The notes below the pieces were generated by a model that made no database searches, was not told the DNA's origin, and saw nothing but the letters and a program-made list of their open reading frames with translations. DNA of 64,000 nucleotides from positions 820,001-884,000 of the forward strand of contig CAOLHI010000252.1 in the NCBI GenBank assembly GCA_948474755.1. The letters are read 5' to 3'. The DNA comes from Ctenosaura bakeri (lineage: Eukaryota; Chordata; Lepidosauria; Squamata; Iguanidae). Made by a program: the position numbers and the translations under genes. This document shows positions 1 to 11,095 of this stretch, in pieces (the stretch's first letter is position 1; every line of letters starts with the position of its first letter).

Positions 1-265
1 ATGAGAATGGAAACTGCGGTCAAGAAATCAGAAGAAGACAAGGACTTGGAAGGACAGCTAGGATGGAACTGGCTAAAATCCTCAAGTGTAGAGACATATC
101 ATTAATACCAAAGTCAGAAAAGGAGCCAAGAGGAAATCAAGCCTGGACTTTATCTAGAAGCTAGCAAATTGAGGCTATCATACTTTGGCCAGATCATGGG
201 ATGGCATGACTCATTAGAAAAGACTATAATATTCAGCAGAGTGGAAGGCAGTAAGGAAAGAGTAG
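1..265 (+). mobile_element. BovB (RTE-clade) LINE fragment, C-terminal ORF region
   Basis: Conceptual translation with stops resembles the C-terminal tail of squamate BovB proteins: a 'LSYFGQIM' stretch, then 'HDSLEKTI' and 'EGSKER'. The same DNA words recur in the BovB copies at 2290-2900, 31283-31640 and 59221-60420. It is broken by stops and interrupted at 266 by a hairpin MITE. It is a dead fragment and continues beyond the window's left edge. Confidence 0.75.
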
Positions 266-444
266 GGTCATTTCTGCACTAGCCTGTTATAGCGGGATGA
301 TTCCACTTTCAACATCCTCTGGATCCTGGGGTTTGCAGTTTCGGGAGGGGCCAGCTGGCCCCTCCCGAAACTGCAAACCCCAGGATTCCAGAGGATGTTG
401 AAAGTGGAATCATCCCGCTATAACAGGCTAGTGCGGAAATGGTC
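266..444. mobile_element. Hairpin MITE copy 1 (GGCCATTTCCGCAC family)
   Basis: The whole element is one inverted repeat. The left half reads inward from ggtcatttctgcac and the right half ends gtgcggaaatggtc. The arms share the family core (ATTCCACTTTCAACATCCT, then CCTGGGGTTTGCAGTTT) and meet at ggggccagctggcccc. It has no coding capacity. Flanking trinucleotides tag and taa are one base apart. It sits in BovB sequence. Confidence 0.85.
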
Positions 445-1854
445 TAAGACATGGGCGTCTTGAGTTTGCAGTGCCTGAGTGGGGTTGTTGGTATAGGTCT
501 CCCATCCACAGAGTTGCCATTAAGACTGACTGAACAATCCCACCTCATGGGTTCAGCACTTTGGACAGATCCTTGAAATGTCCAGGCCAAATCAACTGGT
601 TACGGTGTGAGGTCCTACGTGGAGTTTGGGTGTTGAAAATCTGCACTCATGTAGCTGTGCTGCATCACCATTCTGCAGAATGCCGACATTGCACAACTGA
701 TTGTGCATCTCCTCTTATGCCTATCCCCTTATCCAATGGCAAAGGCACAGTGGCTATTTCTGCAGTCCCAGGGAATCCTGCGGTACACTGGAGACATTGA
801 TGAATAGTTACACACCTCTCAAGGACATAAGGTAGGGCTTTTTTTTTTCCGGACGTGTGTCATTGTGACCATGGCAATGGTGCTGCATTTGTAATCATGG
901 ATACCAAACAGTTAAAAATGCATAAGTCTAGCTTATGTGTTCATAACTACTCAATAGGATGCTAGGCAATATGTGTTGAATTTGCTGATGGTGATAATGA
1001 AAGCAAAGATAATCTACGAGAAACAAAAGAAGAGATCTGAAGCTGAAGGTGCCCACATCAACCAGCTGCAACCTGTATATCTTCATATTAGGAAAAGACT
1101 CTAATCAAGAGGCATTGACTTCCAGATTCTGGGACAGATCATGGCTGGGTGCTGAGCTATGCTCTTCCCTCACCTGTCTTGGAACCTGTGGATTTTGTCA
1201 CTGGGGCGGTGAAAGGAACCATCTTGGGTCGAGCAAATGGTCAAGGAAATCACAAGTTTGGGCGGGTGGGACAAGCTCCTCTCAGCTCCGAGGTGGCTCA
1301 ATAACCTGCAGGGTGGAACACTAGCAGCAAAGAAAGCCCGCTCCAAAGATCCCTGGTAATTAGGAAGGCAATTAGTTTGGGTAATTACAGAGGTAATTAG
1401 TTTGATTATCTTTCAAGCCAGTGACTGCTGTGCAAAGGCTTTGAACGCACTGCTACTGTTTGCAAAGGTGTGCGTTAGGATGCCAAGTAGATGCTGAGAT
1501 TAACTCCTTTCATTCAGGGCCTGCTGGTGTGCTGATGCTTGAGGAATTTACACAACCATAACTGAGTGCCGTGCTAAACAATCCAGCAGCATCACAGAAC
1601 CAACTAGGTTTCTAGTCCTCATTGCGGTACTTTAATACTGCCCATGAAGCGTCTCAGTAATAAGGGTCATGGAAGGAGATATTGGTAGGAAAATGGGTGC
1701 TGGAAAATGATTTGCACACAATGCCAGGAGGGGGGATTTTTAAAATTTATTCACACAGTTTTCTCCTCCTCTCCCAAATACTTCCTCTCTTGTTTCTGTG
1801 CTCTTGTGGCTGTCCAGAACCCCTAAAATTCTGGTAGTCTGTGACAGAATGGAA
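445..1854. other. Repeat-poor segment with a TAATTA cluster
   Basis: I recognise no gene or repeat here. The ORFs are short and show no domain. Four TAATTA/CAATTA words lie within about 45 bases at 1357-1399, followed by two tgcaaag words and a ctttgaa at about 1433-1480. This could be regulatory DNA, but nothing proves it. Confidence 0.35.
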
Positions 1855-2000
1855 CGGCATTGGATTTGAACTTGGGACATTCAGGGTTTCATCCACACTG
1901 ACCCACAAAACTCACTGGGTGATCTTGGGCGCAGTCACTGTCTCCAAATGGCCCACCTCACAAGGGTTATTGTGAGGATAGAGCAGGGATTAGGAGAGCC
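1855..2000 (+). mobile_element. tRNA-derived SINE fragment
   Basis: The words ggatttgaacttgggacat, ctgggtgatcttgggc and cctcacaagggttattgtgaggata follow the order of a common squamate tRNA-SINE body. No clean ends or target duplication are visible, so this is an old, decayed copy. Confidence 0.5.
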
Positions 2001-2289
2001 ACAAACACTATTTTACAGTAGCGATTGGTGACTTTCATGTCACCGAGGTCCACTCTGGGCTTTAATCCAAATTTAAAGGATGTGTCCCCATGCCCAAAAA
2101 AGGTTCAGCAACTTTGGTAGCTCCTCTCCATTTTGAATTTGAAACCCATAGAAATTCACTACCCCAAAGACAATGGGAAGGACCAACAGCTGTTGCTGCG
2201 TTGAACTCACTACAACTCAGGCATAAAATTATGGAAATTACGGGAGGGGAAACTAGATTTCCACATGAAATTTTTGCTGCAGATCAAGC

Positions 2290-2900
2290 CTAGGATTTAG
2301 TGCCTGACATCCAGTTAGTGCAAAGATGTATCATGAAAGTCAAAAATTGTCCATGCCATTGTATTTCCAATTTCTATGTGTGGCTGTGAAGGGTGGACAG
2401 TGAAGGAAGCGGATAGGAAGAAAATCAACTCATTTGAGATGTGGTTCTGGAGAAGAGTTCTGTGAATACCGAGGGCTGCTCCAAAGACAACAGAATGGGT
2501 CCCAAAGCAAATCAAACCTGAACTCTCCCTAGAAGCCAAAATGACTAAATTGAGGATGTTGTACTTTGGCCATGGCCATTTCCGCACTAGATTGCTAGAT
2601 TGCTATAGCGCTATTATTCCACTTGCAACATCCTATGGAATCCTGGGGTTTGAAGCTGCAAACCCCGGGATTCCATAGGATGTTGCAAGTGGAATAATAG
2701 CACTATAACAGTCTAGTGCGGAAACGGCCCATATCATGAGAAGGCATCATTCGCTAGAAAAGACAACAATGCTTGGTAAGGTTTTAGAAAGGCAATAGGA
2801 AAAGAGGAAGACAGCTTTACAGATGGACAGACTCCATCAAGGAAGATTAGTGAGAAGTTTCAGGAGCTCAGACCTCACAAAGTTTTGAGTAGGATTGCTC
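2290..2900 (+). mobile_element. BovB LINE fragment, split by a hairpin MITE
   Basis: The characteristic BovB end-of-ORF words are present: ctgtgaagggtggacagtga, aagaaaatcaactcatttga, ggagaagagttctgtg and gaagccaaaatgactaaat. A MITE occupies 2574-2729. Removing it and one copy of 'cat' restores the continuous BovB sequence tactttggccatatcatgag. Stops and indels show it is inactive. Confidence 0.8.
2574..2729. mobile_element. Hairpin MITE copy 2, with empty site inferable
   Basis: The element is an inverted repeat from ggccatttccgcac to gtgcggaaacggcc. It is flanked by cat at 2571-2573 and at 2730-2732. Other BovB copies in the window show the pre-insertion sequence, which defines a 3-bp target-site duplication. 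Confidence 0.9.
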
Positions 2901-3257
2901 AGCACAAGCTTCTGGCATTTGGAAATATTTATGTTATTTACTTTAAAATAGTATTTAGCTAACACAATCACACCAAGGGTACATACCATTCGATTAAGAA
3001 ACCTCAATCAGAACAACACAAAAACCTTTGGCAAAACATTAGGGATCGTAAGAAAAATAGAGGAAAATGTCAGAGTCTATTTTGTTGACCAAAATTTAAG
3101 AGGAGAGCACCTCATTCCAAAGGATGACGCGTGAAATTGAAATTCCAAAGAGAGAGGTTTGTCTTGAGCTCAGAAGACTAAAAAATGCTTGGCACTTGGC
3201 TGAGATTCTACTGGAATCTGCTTTAACTACTGCGCTGATGAGATTTGATGCAATAGT
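2901..3257. other. No recognised feature
   Basis: AT-rich sequence between a BovB fragment and a solo LTR. The short opposing ORFs show no similarity I recognise. Confidence 0.3.
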
Positions 3258-4132
3258 TGTTACCCTGTATGTTGGGGGTCCCGGGAGGGGCGCCCAAATT
3301 ACCAAATAAAAACACAAGATGGGGGAAATTAGACTCGAGCACTCTCTCAAGCTAGCGAGAGGCAGGGTAACTTTAGCTGGATCTTTTACCCTATGTCTAC
3401 AGCGTCAGGTCAGAGACCATAGCCAGATAAGGTTTTAAAGTAACAAAAATAACAATTTTATTAAAGGACAAACAACATAAAAGACACCACATGCACACGG
3501 CTAACTAGAAATGGAAATGGAGAGCTTTAGGGGAGTGGGTAATACGTCACCTTTTCTCGTAGTCCTGGAGAAAACGGAGGGTTGCAGGGAAGAAAGCTCA
3601 GCGCGGTTTGATGAGGGGAGCTCTCTGGACAAACCGACAGCAAGGCTGGATGAAACTCAGGAGCGATCCGAGGAAGGCTCGGAATCAGGGGGTTTTTATA
3701 GGGTGGATTTTACCTACAGACCATGTCATGCTCGGTCAGAACAAACGGAATTTGGAGCTGAACAAAGGCGTTGGAAAAGGCCAGGTTTTGCATGATGAGC
3801 ATAGCGCTGGATGACAGTAGTATGGCCAGAATGCAAATGGTCCACCGTAAAGGAACGGCTCGGCACTCATCCGGGCATCTTTGTACAGAGTCGCGTTGAG
3901 CAAGGCCAGTTTGCAAGAAGGAGTGGTCCCTAAAGCATCGAAGAGGCATTAAGCTGCCTAAATGAGGTTCGGAATGTACAACCATTAATGGCCGCGCCTA
4001 ATACGTGCTTGTGCGGTGGCCCTTGCAAACACATGGAGTAGGGTGGAAGAGAAAGGTAACATAGAGGCCAAATAAGTTTGATATCAAGAGATATCTAGTG
4101 CTCTCACCAGGTATAGCATAACCGTAGTAACA
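3258..4132 (-). mobile_element. Solo LTR, family 1, copy a
   Basis: The element begins TGTTACCC and ends GTAACA, the TG...CA form with short inverted termini expected of an LTR. Read on the minus strand it has a TATA box (complement at 3694-3700) followed about 235 bases later by an AATAAA signal (complement at 3457-3462). That is U3-R-U5 order. The flanks tagt (3254-3257) and taat (4133-4136) differ at one base of a 4-bp target duplication. No internal retroviral region adjoins it, so it is a solo LTR. The ORFs inside are incidental. Confidence 0.8.
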
Positions 4133-4261
4133 TAATGCTTCCAGTCTCCATTTTTAGACCTTTTCATATATGCTGATTTGATTCTCTCTTAATAAATAAA
4201 TCACATTTACTATTTTTTTTTAAAAAGCACTCTGAGTTCTGATGTTACCACTTATAGTGAG

Positions 4262-4781
4262 AGAGTCAGCTCCATGCACAAATATAGAAGGATGGACATA
4301 TGGCACGAAGGCGGTACATATGGAAAGGGTGTAGGGGTCTCAGTCGACCAAAAGCTAAACATTAGTTGGCAGTGTGAAGTGGTCAAAGAAGCCAACTTAA
4401 CTCTAAGATGCATCAAGAGACATGTAGGGCCTTTCTGCACTATACTCTTATAGTGCTATTATTCCACTTTCAACCTCCTGTGGAATTCTGGGGTTTGCAA
4501 TTTCGGGAGGCCCCAGAGCTCTCTGGCTGAGAATTCTAAAGGCCCCTTCCCCAAGCTGCAAAGCCCAGGATTCGGCCAAGGAGATTGAAAGTGGAATAAT
4601 AGCACTCTAACAGTACAGTGCAGAAAGGCCCTTAGGGTGGCAGATCGAGGGAAGTCATAGTTCCACAGTCTTCTGCTTTGGTCTGGCCTTACCTGGAATA
4701 TTACTTCCAGTTCTGGGCAGCATCATGCAAGAAGGATGTCAGCAAGCTGGAAGATGGCTAGAGGACTGGAAATGAAGCTTT
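4262..4781 (+). mobile_element. Old CR1 LINE fragment with an inserted MITE
   Basis: Degraded CR1 words appear in order: aggggtctcagtcgacc, gaagccaacttaactctaagatgcatcaa, gatcgagggaagtcatag, ccagttctgggcagcatc and gtcagcaagctgg. These correspond to the stretch after the RT palm domain seen intact at 60638-61276. A MITE interrupts it at 4427-4631. It is more diverged than most CR1 copies here. Confidence 0.65.
4427..4631. mobile_element. Hairpin MITE copy 3, long subtype
   Basis: The termini are gggcctttctgcac and gtgcagaaaggccc. The arms carry the family core, but the centre holds an asymmetric stretch (ctctggctgagaattctaaa) absent from the short subtype. It is inserted in CR1. Flanks gta and tta differ at one base. 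Confidence 0.8.
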
Positions 4782-4983
4782 GGCCTTTTCCTCACTAGCC
4801 TGTTATAGTGCGATGATTCCATTCTCAACATCCTATGGAATCCTGGGATTTGCAGTTTAGGGAGGGGCATTTAGAATTCTCGGCCAGGGAGTTCTTTGCC
4901 CTCAGAAAACTACAAACCCCAGAATTCCACAGAATGTTAAAAGTGGAATAATAGCACTATAACAGTGTCGTGCGGAAATGGCC
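4782..4983. mobile_element. Hairpin MITE copy 4, long subtype
   Basis: The left end is ggccttttcctcac and the right end gtgcggaaatggcc. The core words match the family. The centre carries the attctcggccagggagttcttt variant of the long-subtype spacer. No clean target duplication is visible. Confidence 0.8.
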
Positions 4984-6023
4984 AAAGTTTACCCAGTCCT
5001 GATTGTTATTGGATTCCAACACCCAGCTTTCCTCTCCATTGCCGCTGCTGCCTGGGACCGATGGGAACCGTAGTCCAACCATTCCTGGAGGTCAGCACAA
5101 TCACCATCCCTGGTGGAGGAACTTTGCTTTTGCTTTTGCCCCCAGTTCCTTTCCAGGTATTTCCTACCCTTTCATGAAATGTGCAGGAAAGGAGATGGTT
5201 TAACAATTTGTTTCCATGGAAACACCCTTGCCAAGTTTTCTCAAGTCTGAGGCATGAGCCAGGTTTTTTTCCCCCTTTAAATTCATTATTTATTTCCGTG
5301 TATGTCTATAGGTTCCACCCTGTATCACAAGATCTCAGGATGCTGTACAGGTAAATACCAATTTTAAATAATTTAGAATAATTCAAAAACAGTAGAAACA
5401 ACTTCAACAGCCTAAAAGCAATTTACTTCAATATAGGACCACAGCAGACGGACTATTGTTTGCACAAAGAGGGAAGAACTCAATATTACCTACTAGGGAG
5501 GAACGTGGTTGTGGAAATTGACTGATCTCCCCGAAATGGAGAAATGATCTGGTTTGATCAGAGAAAAGTTGTTGGAGACATTTCTAAAAGACTGGAAACC
5601 CATTAGAGACTGTTTTGCAGAAAAAACAGGGCTGAGAGTGCGTGATGCACCCAGGGTCAACCAATAAGTTTCCATGCAAATATTTTGAAAATAAAAAATG
5701 TGTAATTTTTAATTTAAAAAAATAGTCTAAAAACAGTTGAAACATTTTAAAACCATGAACTTGTACCAAAGCTAAAACTATTATACCACATTGATTCTCA
5801 GGGGTATTGTTACCTTAAATCAAATATTTGGTGAGGATGATAAGCTACTGTCCTTTTTACCATTACAAGAACAGTTGAAATTACCTCTATTGGCAGAATG
5901 GCAATGTTTGCCAATGGAAATGTCTGCTGCAATCCAGATTTGGCCCTCCAACCTTAAGTGCTTCTAAATTTCCCTTAGTATCAGAAACATTAATTGAGGC
6001 TGACCAAGCTCATAAATCAACAA
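4984..6023. other. Mostly unassigned sequence
   Basis: No gene is seen. The stretch at about 5280-5400 (attatttatttccgtgtatg, tcaggatgctgtacaggtaa) resembles decayed LINE or SINE 3'-end sequence, but I cannot name the family. The rest is AT-rich with no visible structure. Confidence 0.3.
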
Positions 6024-6757
6024 TCATAGAATCACAGAATCATAGAGTTGGAAGAGGCCACAGAGGTCATCCAGTCCAACCTCCTGCTATGCAGGAACAC
6101 ACATCAAAGCATTCCAACAGATGGCCATCCAGCCTCTGCTTAAAAACCTCCAAAGAAGGAAGGAGACTCCACCACACTCCATTGAGGCAGCAGATTCCAC
6201 TGCCGGACAGCTCTGACCCTCAGGAATTTCGTCCTGAGGTTCAAGTGGAATCTCCTTTCCTGCAGCATTGCTCCTTGTCCTAGTCTCTGGAGCAGCAGAA
6301 AACAGGCCCGCTCCCTCCTTGCCATGGCATCTGTTCAAATATTTAAACATGGCTATCATGTCCCCTCTTAACCCTCTCTTTTGCAGACTAAACATCCGCT
6401 CCCCATAGGGCTTCATGGCTTCCAGACCCTTCGTCATTTTGGTCGCCCTCCTCTGGACATGTTCCACCTTGTCAATATCCTTCTTGAATTGAGGCACCCA
6501 GAACTGGACACAGTATTCCAAATGAGGTCTAACCAAAGCAGAATAGAGTAGTACCGTTATCTCTCTCGATCTAGATGCCATACTGCTATTGATGCAAGCA
6601 AGAATCACGTTGGCTTTTTTGGCTGCCGCATCACACTGCTACCTCATGTTCAGTTTGTGATCTACCTAGACTCCCAGATCCCTTTAACACATACTGTTAT
6701 CCAGCCACATGTCCCCTGTCCTATATTTGCGCATTCCATTCTTTCTGCCTAATTACA
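6024..6757 (-). mobile_element. CR1 LINE, 5'-truncated
   Basis: The 3' end lies at the left (aatcatagaatcacagaatc), the minus-strand form of the CR1 ATTCTATG tail. The minus strand encodes 173 codons of the post-RT CR1 region (6087-6608), including '[20 protein letters not shown]' and a '[16 protein letters not shown]' segment. It is then frameshifted. The copy reaches upstream to the region encoding the LGRKN motif. Confidence 0.9.
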
Positions 6758-6797
6758 GGACAATATATATGTATGAATTTCTCTTATCAATATCAAT

Positions 6798-6862
6798 ATC
6801 ACCCAGTGGGTTTCCATGACCAAGTGGGCAATCGAACCCTAGTCTCTAGGGTACTGGTATAC
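6798..6862 (-). mobile_element. tRNA-derived SINE fragment
   Basis: The words cccagtgggtttccatgacc, gcaatcgaaccctagtctc and agggtactgg are the reverse complement of the tRNA-like B-box region of the Sauria-type SINE. It is short and truncated. Confidence 0.5.
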
Positions 6863-7019
6863 ACAGGTGAAAAGATCCTGCCATTACCCTCCTCTTGCAG
6901 GCCTCCTTTCAGCTATAATTCCCCAAATTCCAAGGAGATGCTGCCATTGCCAAAGTTCCCCACCTTTTCAGGTAATGGGGCCATAGAGAGAAGATTATCC
7001 AAAAGTGTATTGACCTGAC

Positions 7020-7262
7020 TGATGAGAAATGGCTTCAAACTACAAGGAAAACAGGTTCCGTCTGATCATTAGGAAAAATTTCCTGTTCGAGCAGTTTGAT
7101 AGTGGAATACGCTGCTGCCCGGGAATATGGTGGAGACTCCTTCTTTGGAGGTTTTAAAGAGAGGCTAGGTGGCCATCTGTCAAAGGGAGTGCTTGGATGG
7201 TGTCTTTCTGCTTGACAGGGGCTGGACTGGATGACCTTTCTTCCAACTCTAGGATTCTATAT
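7020..7262 (+). mobile_element. CR1 LINE 3' fragment
   Basis: It runs from gagaaatggcttcaaactac through ctccttctttggaggtttt to ttccaactctaggattctat, the end of the CR1 ORF plus its 3' UTR. It has diverged by many substitutions. Confidence 0.85.
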
Positions 7263-8210
7263 TATTGTTTGCCCCAATATGACTTTGCCACCTTGACCGC
7301 ACTCTTATGTTGCTCGGCTGCACGCATCACACTTTTCATCTACAAAATACTGGATAGTATGAAACAGAGACTTTGCAAAGGAAGGCTACAGATTTTCCAT
7401 GTGAAAAGAAGCTATGCATGAAAGCCAGTTTAATAGCAGCCTGCAAATGAGATGATCTCTGACGTCACGTGAAGAAGCTGCGTGAGAAATCAGCCTTCTG
7501 AGCAAAATCATGCCGGGGCAAAAGCTTCAGCTGAAATTGTCTGGCATGTTCCCAATTTGCCATCGTAATCGGCTCAATCAGCCACGGGCCTCACACGACA
7601 AGTGAGCTTACCACAAATCAGGAGATGCAAAGCATCATTCCAGCTCACAGATTTGCTGTAAGGAAAAAGCCCTGTGCCCCCCAGTTTAAGAATGTACATA
7701 TTTCCAGGTTACACAGAACAGTTCTGTTGGTTAAAAGGAAAGGAAGATCAGGCGGAGTTGCGTTATGCTTGACACAACGTGAACCTTGGCGAATGCCCCC
7801 CCGCAAGAAGAACACTGTTCCCAAATACATGCGTGGGGGGCAGCCTGTTTCTCCTGTTCACAATGATGTTAAAATCTAGGCTTTGGGATATTTTTCATCT
7901 TTGGCTACAGGTGAACTTTAAATCTGCCAAGTTTCATTTTCCCCTGCTGAAGTACGAAGCAATTATTTACATATAGGAATGTTGCTTGTGCTGCTAACTT
8001 GAGCGTCTTCCAACGTTTATCGAATGAAAAATACCACACTTGTTTTGCACCGTAGGATCCTGTGACTCACCCAATGGAAGCATGAGTGAATCAGTTCTAT
8101 ATAGTCTGGTAGGAATCCTTATCTTTGGGACCGTGGGCTGGTTCCAGGGAAAGTTTGTCGGGATGCCCTCCATATTATAGTAATGGGATATGTAGTATAA
8201 TGCAAGGTAG
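7263..8210. promoter_or_regulatory. Repeat-free block with overlapping CRE and E-box
   Basis: I recognise no repeat. At 7460-7471 a full CRE palindrome TGACGTCA overlaps an E-box CACGTG. A tgcaaat octamer-like word lies about 20 bases upstream. CpG content at 7455-7600 is higher than in the neighbouring repeats. This is consistent with a conserved regulatory element, but only alignment to other reptiles could show it. No coding exon is recognised. Confidence 0.35.
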
Positions 8211-9082
8211 TGTTACCCTGTATGTTGGGGGTCCCGGGAGGGGCGCCCAAATAACCAAATAAAAGCAGAAGTTGGGGGAATTAAGCTCGAGCACTCTCTT
8301 AAGCTAACGAGAGGCAGGGTAACTTTAGCTAGGATCTTGTACCCTATGTCTACAGCGTCAGGTCAGAGAGCGGCTAGACAAGGTTTTAAAAGTAACAAAT
8401 AATATTTTATTAAGAACAAGCAACACGGAAGACACGTCAAATACTAATTAACTTAGAAATGGAAATGGGAGTTTCAAGGGAGTGGTAATACGACACCTGG
8501 TCTCGTAGTCCTGGAGAGAAAGACGGGGTTCCAGGAGAGAAAGCTCAACGGGGTTTGCTGAGGGGAGTTCCTTCAGACTACCAGCAGCAAGGCGGAATGG
8601 AAGTCCAAAGTAGTCCGAGGAAGTCCCAAAAGTGGGGACTTTTTATAGGGTGGATTTTACCTACAGGCTATGTTATGCTCGGTGAGAACAAAGGAAATTT
8701 GGAGCTGGACAAAGGAGTTGGAAAAGGTCAGGTTTTGCATGATTAGCTTAGCACTTAACGACAATAGTGTGGCCAGTACGCTGATGACCCAACATAAAGG
8801 AATGGCTCAGCTCTTGGCTGTGTGGCTTTGTGTGGATATGCACCGAGCAAAGCTGGTTCACAGGGAGGTTTTTCCCTAAAGCAACGGAGAGGCTTAAGTT
8901 GCCTGCCTGAAAGAGATTTGGAATGTACAACCATTGACGGCCGCGCCCAATTTGTGCTTGTCCGGTGGACTTCTGCAAACACATGGGGTCGGGTGGCAGA
9001 GAAAGGTCAAGCAAAGGCTGAATTATTTGATATCAAAAGGATATCTAGTGGTCTCACCTGACATATCATAACTGGAGTAACA
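8211..9082 (-). mobile_element. Solo LTR, family 1, copy b
   Basis: This 872-bp element has termini TGTTACCC / GTAACA. It is flanked by gtag at 8207-8210 and again at 9083-9086, a perfect 4-bp target duplication. Minus-strand TATA box (complement 8640-8646) and AATAAA (complement 8406-8411) give U3-R-U5 order. It is close in sequence to copies a and c. A 4-bp duplication fits gammaretrovirus-like (ERV1) or some Ty3/Gypsy integrases. No internal genes adjoin. Confidence 0.88.
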
Positions 9083-9627
9083 GTAGCAGCTTGCTTGAAA
9101 TGAAAGTCTAGGAACCAGAGACTGTTAGAGAAACAAAAGCTAGGAATGCATTGATGAGCTCTGCCAGGCTCCACTGCTTCAAGCTCTCTTGCACGAGGGA
9201 GGGGGAAGGATGGGAATGTTATGTACTTGCTATTGCTTCTGAACTTTAGTCATCTCACTGAAGTCTTGTATGATGTATCACACTCCAAATAAATAGTGTT
9301 TATGCACTGTACTATTTGCGTGTGTGAATTCAGTTCCTGACAAAGTTAGTCATATTAATCCGGTTACTGTGTGTTTAACTTCTTTTGGATTCAGCTCCAT
9401 CAGAATCTGCAAAAGACCACAAAATATATAGTATATTAAGGCCTCATTCCAGCATCCTCTTAATGAAGCATAGATATCCATGTGCAGACATGAGCCACAG
9501 TTGAACGATGAAACCCCCATGTAGAGAGGCAAAGCTGTGCAACATGTGTCAGTGAGCTGGTGCCATTGCACGATGTGGAATATATGATGCACAGCCATAG
9601 TGCATAGTGTAGGATGCACAACCACAA
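9083..9627. other. Unassigned; possible old LTR remnant
   Basis: The stretch at about 9123-9342 starts tgttagag, contains ccaaataaatagtg (a polyadenylation-type signal) and ends cagttcctgaca. That resembles an LTR R/U5 end. There is no target duplication, so this is tentative. Confidence 0.25.
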
Positions 9628-10087
9628 TGCATCGAAAAGGATAGTGACAAGCTGGAATGTGTCCAGAGGAGGGTGACCAAATGGGAAAGAACCTGGAAAC
9701 CATGAAACCCTGTGAGAAGCAGCTGAGGGAGCTGGGGATGTTTAGACTGGAGAAGAGAAGGTCAAGAGGGGACATGACAGTGATGTTTGAAGGGATATCA
9801 TATTGAGGATGGAGAAAGCCTATTTTCTGCTGTTCCAGAGACTAGGACACAGAGCAATGGCTTCAAGGTTCAGGGAAAAAAATTACACCTAAACATTTGG
9901 AATAAACTTCCTGGTGGTAAGAGCAGTTTGACAGTGGAATGCATTGCCTGGGAGTGTGGTGGCATCTCCTTCTTTGGACGTTTTTAAGCAGAGATTGCAA
10001 TCTGTCAGGGGTATCTTGATTGTGTCTTCCTGCATGGCAGGGGCTGGAGTGGATGGCCCTTGTGGTCTCTTCCAACTCTAGAATTCT
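9628..10087 (+). mobile_element. CR1 LINE, 5'-truncated
   Basis: Words in order: gtgacaagctggaatgtgtc, gaggagggtgaccaaatggg, ctgctgttccagagactagg and ttccaactctagaattctg. The ORF is broken by frameshifts. Confidence 0.85.
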
Positions 10088-10566
10088 GTAATATTAGTTT
10101 GCTCCAAAATGCCCCCAAATGATGTCTAGGGTTGGGGGTATTTCTACCACATTAGCTCCCCTGATCCAAATTGTGCCGAGCAGAGGCCTCTTTTTTAAAA
10201 TAGAAAGTGAACAAGAAATGACTTCTACTCGCTTCCTGCTGTTAAAAAAGGCTTCTCTGGGGCCTAAAATGGGCCACGGAATCAGTTGGATTTGTCTACA
10301 TGTTGACTTAGTATTCACCAATCGGTTCAATGCATCTTCTCTAGTCAGGACTAACCAACTGGATTCCAGCTATGCAGCTGAGCATTCTTGGATAGGGCCA
10401 AACTGTTGGTCAGTACTTTTGATGTACTGCTAGATTTAGTGGGATAGCAGAACTGTGCATTTCCCCCTTGCACAATGTGATAAAAATCAGTCACGCTGGG
10501 AGAGAAGCAATAGGTTGAACAATGTTGGGTGTCTAAAAGAGTTCCAGTACTGGAGCAAAGCCTGGA
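10088..10566. other. No recognised feature
   Basis: Two overlapping short ORFs on opposite strands show no recognised domain. No repeat family was identified. Confidence 0.3.
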
Positions 10567-10648
10567 TAGGAAGGAAGGAAGGAAGGAAGGAAGGAAGGAA
10601 GGAAGGAAGGAAGGAAGGAAGGAAGGAAGGAAGGAAGGAAGGAAGGAA
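10567..10648. repeat. (GGAA)n microsatellite
   Basis: About 20 uninterrupted units of ggaa. It is translated spuriously as GRKE or FLPS repeats. Strand asymmetry is complete, purines on the plus strand. Confidence 0.98.
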
Positions 10649-10663
10649 CCACCATGAGACCAT

Positions 10664-10842
10664 GGCCATTCTGCACTAGACTGTTATAGCGCTATGATTC
10701 CACTTTCAACCTCCTATGGAATCCTGGGGTTTGCAGTTTTGGGAGGGGCTGGCCAGCCCCTCCCAAAACTGCAAACCCCAGGATTCCATAGGAGGTTGAA
10801 AGTGGCATCATAGTGCTATAACAGTCTAGTGCAGAAATAGCT
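10664..10842. mobile_element. Hairpin MITE copy 5
   Basis: It runs from ggccattctgcac to gtgcagaaatag as a full-length inverted repeat. The centre is ggaggggctggccagcccctcc. It lies directly after the GGAA tract. The right terminus has decayed. Confidence 0.88.
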
Positions 10843-10875
10843 TCTGTGGGTGTAGATTTGCATGATGCAAGCATG

Positions 10876-11095
10876 ATGTAAGATTCTGGCCGAAATGTTC
10901 ACTTATGACAACCCCTTGAACTTCATAGGGTTTTTTTAGGCAAGGAAGACTCAAAGGTGATTTGCTGCTGCCTTCCTTTGAAATATAGTCACTAGCACCT
11001 GCAATTCCTTGGCGATCCCCCATCCAAGTACTAATCAGGCCTGACCCTCCTTAGCTATTAAGATCAGACAAGATCTGGTGCCTTCAGAGGATTTA
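10876..11095 (-). mobile_element. 5S-rRNA-derived SINE
   Basis: On the minus strand, agatcttgtctgatctta-type sequence is followed by gctaaggagggtcaggcctg and attagtacttggatggggga. This is the order of the 5S rRNA internal promoter region. A tail resembling the BovB-derived SINE end (aaccctatgaagttcaaggg) follows. It is diverged from real 5S and not a functional rRNA gene. Confidence 0.75.

Noticed and set aside
3511..3814. ORFs in the family-1 LTR
   Set aside because: They overlap U3/R sequence with TATA and AATAAA signals. The frames are not kept between LTR copies.
10567..10648. CRISPR-like or tandem-repeat protein array
   Set aside because: It is a plain GGAA microsatellite. No spacers are present and the encoded repeats are artefacts.
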